Positions 62,933-64,000 of a DNA stretch of 64,000 nucleotides are shown here, piece after piece. Within the stretch, counting starts at the first letter, position 1, and each line of letters begins with the position of its first letter. Both the position numbers and the translations under genes were made by a program. This DNA is from Clostridia bacterium (GTDB lineage: Bacteria > Bacillota > Clostridia > Christensenellales > CAG-1252): contig JAFSWQ010000013.1 of assembly GCA_017444385.1 (NCBI GenBank), forward strand, positions 1-64,000, read 5' to 3'. The notes under the pieces are model-generated. The model was not told the origin of the DNA and made no database searches. It saw only the letters and a list, made by a program, of their open reading frames with translations.

Positions 62933-63595
62933 ATGGAAGTAAAGACGATTTTATTGAAGAAAAGCGTATTTGAAGACAACGACCTGTCCGCCGCAAAACT
63001 CCGTAAAGAATTGGCGGATAAGGGCGTTTTTTTAGTAAACGTTATGTCTTCGCCCGGGGCGGGTAAGACGAGTACGCTCGTCGCTTTGATAAACGAGCTT
63101 TCTTCTTCGTACAGGATAGGCGTAATGGAAGCGGATATAGATTCGGACGTCGACGCCGTAACGGTCGCCAAAAAGACGGGTTGCCCATCGGTGCAACTTC
63201 ATACCGACGGAATGTGCCACCTCGACGCTGAAATGACGAGACAAGGTCTTAACGAACTCGGCGACGGATTCGATCTTATATTCCTGGAAAACGTGGGCAA
63301 CCTCGTTTGTCCCGCCGAGTACGACACGGGCGCAAGTATGGATATGACCATCCTTTCGGTTCCCGAGGGGGACGACAAGCCTTTGAAATATCCCCTTATT
63401 TACTCTAAATGCGACCTCGTTCTTATTAACAAGATAGACGCGTTGCACTATTTCGATTTCGATCTCGAAAAGTGTGAAAAGAATATATTATATCGTAATC
63501 CTTCCGCAACGATCATTCCGATCTCCGCAAGGCGCGGCGACGGGATAGGAGCGGTCGTACAATATTTCAAAAAAATACTCGATCAAGGAGAATAA
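62933..63595 (+). CDS. HypB-like GTPase, second copy
   Basis: This is a 220-residue paralog of the first HypB. The P-loop is SSPGAGKTST, switch EADIDSDVDA, the metal site is the complete MCHLDAEM with Cys, His and Asp, and ENVGNLVCPAEYD with INKIDAL completes the G domain. It has the canonical nickel-relay site that the first copy lacks. A TATAAT box (about 62874) and a small GAGAG/CTCTC hairpin precede it. The next gene starts 2 nt after its stop. Confidence 0.88.
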   Translation: MEVKTILLKKSVFEDNDLSAAKLRKELADKGVFLVNVMSSPGAGKTSTLVALINELSSSYRIGVMEADIDSDVDAVTVAKKTGCPSVQLHTDGMCHLDAEMTRQGLNELGDGFDLIFLENVGNLVCPAEYDTGASMDMTILSVPEGDDKPLKYPLIYSKCDLVLINKIDALHYFDFDLEKCEKNILYRNPSATIIPISARRGDGIGAVVQYFKKILDQGE

Positions 63596-63597
63596 TA

Positions 63598-64000
63598 TGC
63601 CTAAACAAAACGACAAGATTATCAGTAAGTACCAAGGCGAAGCGGAACTTCAAGAGAAGTACGCAAAACTCGGTAGAAAGGTTACCGACGTAGTCGCGCA
63701 TAAAATCGGCGGTATTACCGCGGACGATCCCGAATATTGGGGACTTCGCGAGATGCTCACGCCCGAGATGGTGGACATTTGTCTTAAAATGAAATTGCGT
63801 AAGCATTATACCATCGAGGAATTGCAAAAGATGAACCCCGAGTTCGAGCCCGCAAGACTGCAGGAATTGATGAACGAAATGTCGGTCATCGGCTTTATCG
63901 AGTACGATTACGGCGATTGTTATCCCGACCACGACGGCGTGTTGAGACACACCAACAAGGTCAAGAGATATCGCTTGCCTTTCTTCGTTCCCGGCAGCGC
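63598..64000 (+). CDS. N-terminal part of a large oxidoreductase-like protein, cut by the edge
   Basis: Only the first about 134 residues are visible. They begin MPKQNDKIISKYQGEAELQ and contain VTDVVAHKIGGITADDPEYWGL and RYRLPFFVPGS, an N-terminal region seen in large Fe-S/flavin oxidoreductases of Clostridia beside hydrogenase-related genes. It is cotranscribed with the second hypB (2-nt gap). The catalytic domains lie outside the window, so the assignment is tentative. Confidence 0.5.

Overview
The window reads as chromosomal DNA of a low-to-moderate GC Bacillota (Firmicutes), most likely a gut-type Clostridia lineage. The support is established family knowledge: WhiA, a GPR spore protease next to rpsT, an OmpR/HisKA pair, PPi- and ATP-dependent phosphofructokinases side by side, FecCD-type ABC import, HypB, and Gram-positive style Shine-Dalgarno and TTGACA-17-TATAAT promoters. 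No rRNA, CRISPR array, transposase or integrase is visible. The only tRNA material is at the left edge: a cut-off tRNA-Thr(GGT) and a decayed 5' half copy of it.

Layout. 1-6101: a two-component system, then a beta-helix lipoprotein, and a decayed polyphosphate-polymerase (VTC)/DUF4956 module; two TTCAAT-N5-TTCAAT boxes link the regulator to itself and to the lipoprotein. 6265-6631: a small pyrophosphatase-like gene. 7021-12313: 29-bp tandem repeats and a tightly overlapped four-gene minus-strand operon (SF1 helicase, coiled-coil protein, GLUG-type membrane protein, two-TM peptide). 12478-21881: a cstA remnant, a release-factor-like protein, rph, an aminotransferase with an Lrp/AsnC regulator, proS, a Ca2+ P-type ATPase and a YjjG-like HAD. 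21965-24919: an FecCD/heme/cobalamin-type importer. 25238-34598: gpr-rpsT, a GPH symporter, dut, a GH13 glucosidase, an HslV/proteasome-like pair (one subunit active-looking, one apparently dead), a phosphoesterase and a YjbR protein. 34801-36669: a DUF1508 membrane protein with an internal translation start. 36868-42097: tcdA-uvrC-HAD-murB-whiA. 42402-47060: a giant TIR receptor with two DUF6273 ectodomains. 47798-55335: dnaE, pfkA, PPi-PFK, galE. 55541-57252: a frameshifted rRNA uracil methyltransferase carrying an inserted ASCH domain. 57932-60949: an AT-rich foreign-looking metallophosphoesterase gene. 60951-64000: a Nudix hydrolase, two hypB genes around a methyltransferase, and a truncated gene at the edge.

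The strongest candidates for undescribed biology are: (1) the TIR protein, whose two near-identical ectodomains differ almost only in a short stretch between fixed anchors, as in diversity-generating-retroelement variable regions; (2) the two-subunit proteasome-like pair without an ATPase; (3) the helicase/coiled-coil/membrane operon; (4) the ASCH insertion inside an RlmD-type methyltransferase. A recurrent leaderless-start geometry (a -10 box exactly 7 nt from the ATG in three genes) is also notable. Several genes are freshly broken (VTC, DUF4956, cstA, rlmD). This points to local gene erosion or, for single-base cases, to assembly errors. Functions are assigned from recognisable motifs in the translated sequence; no database search was run.
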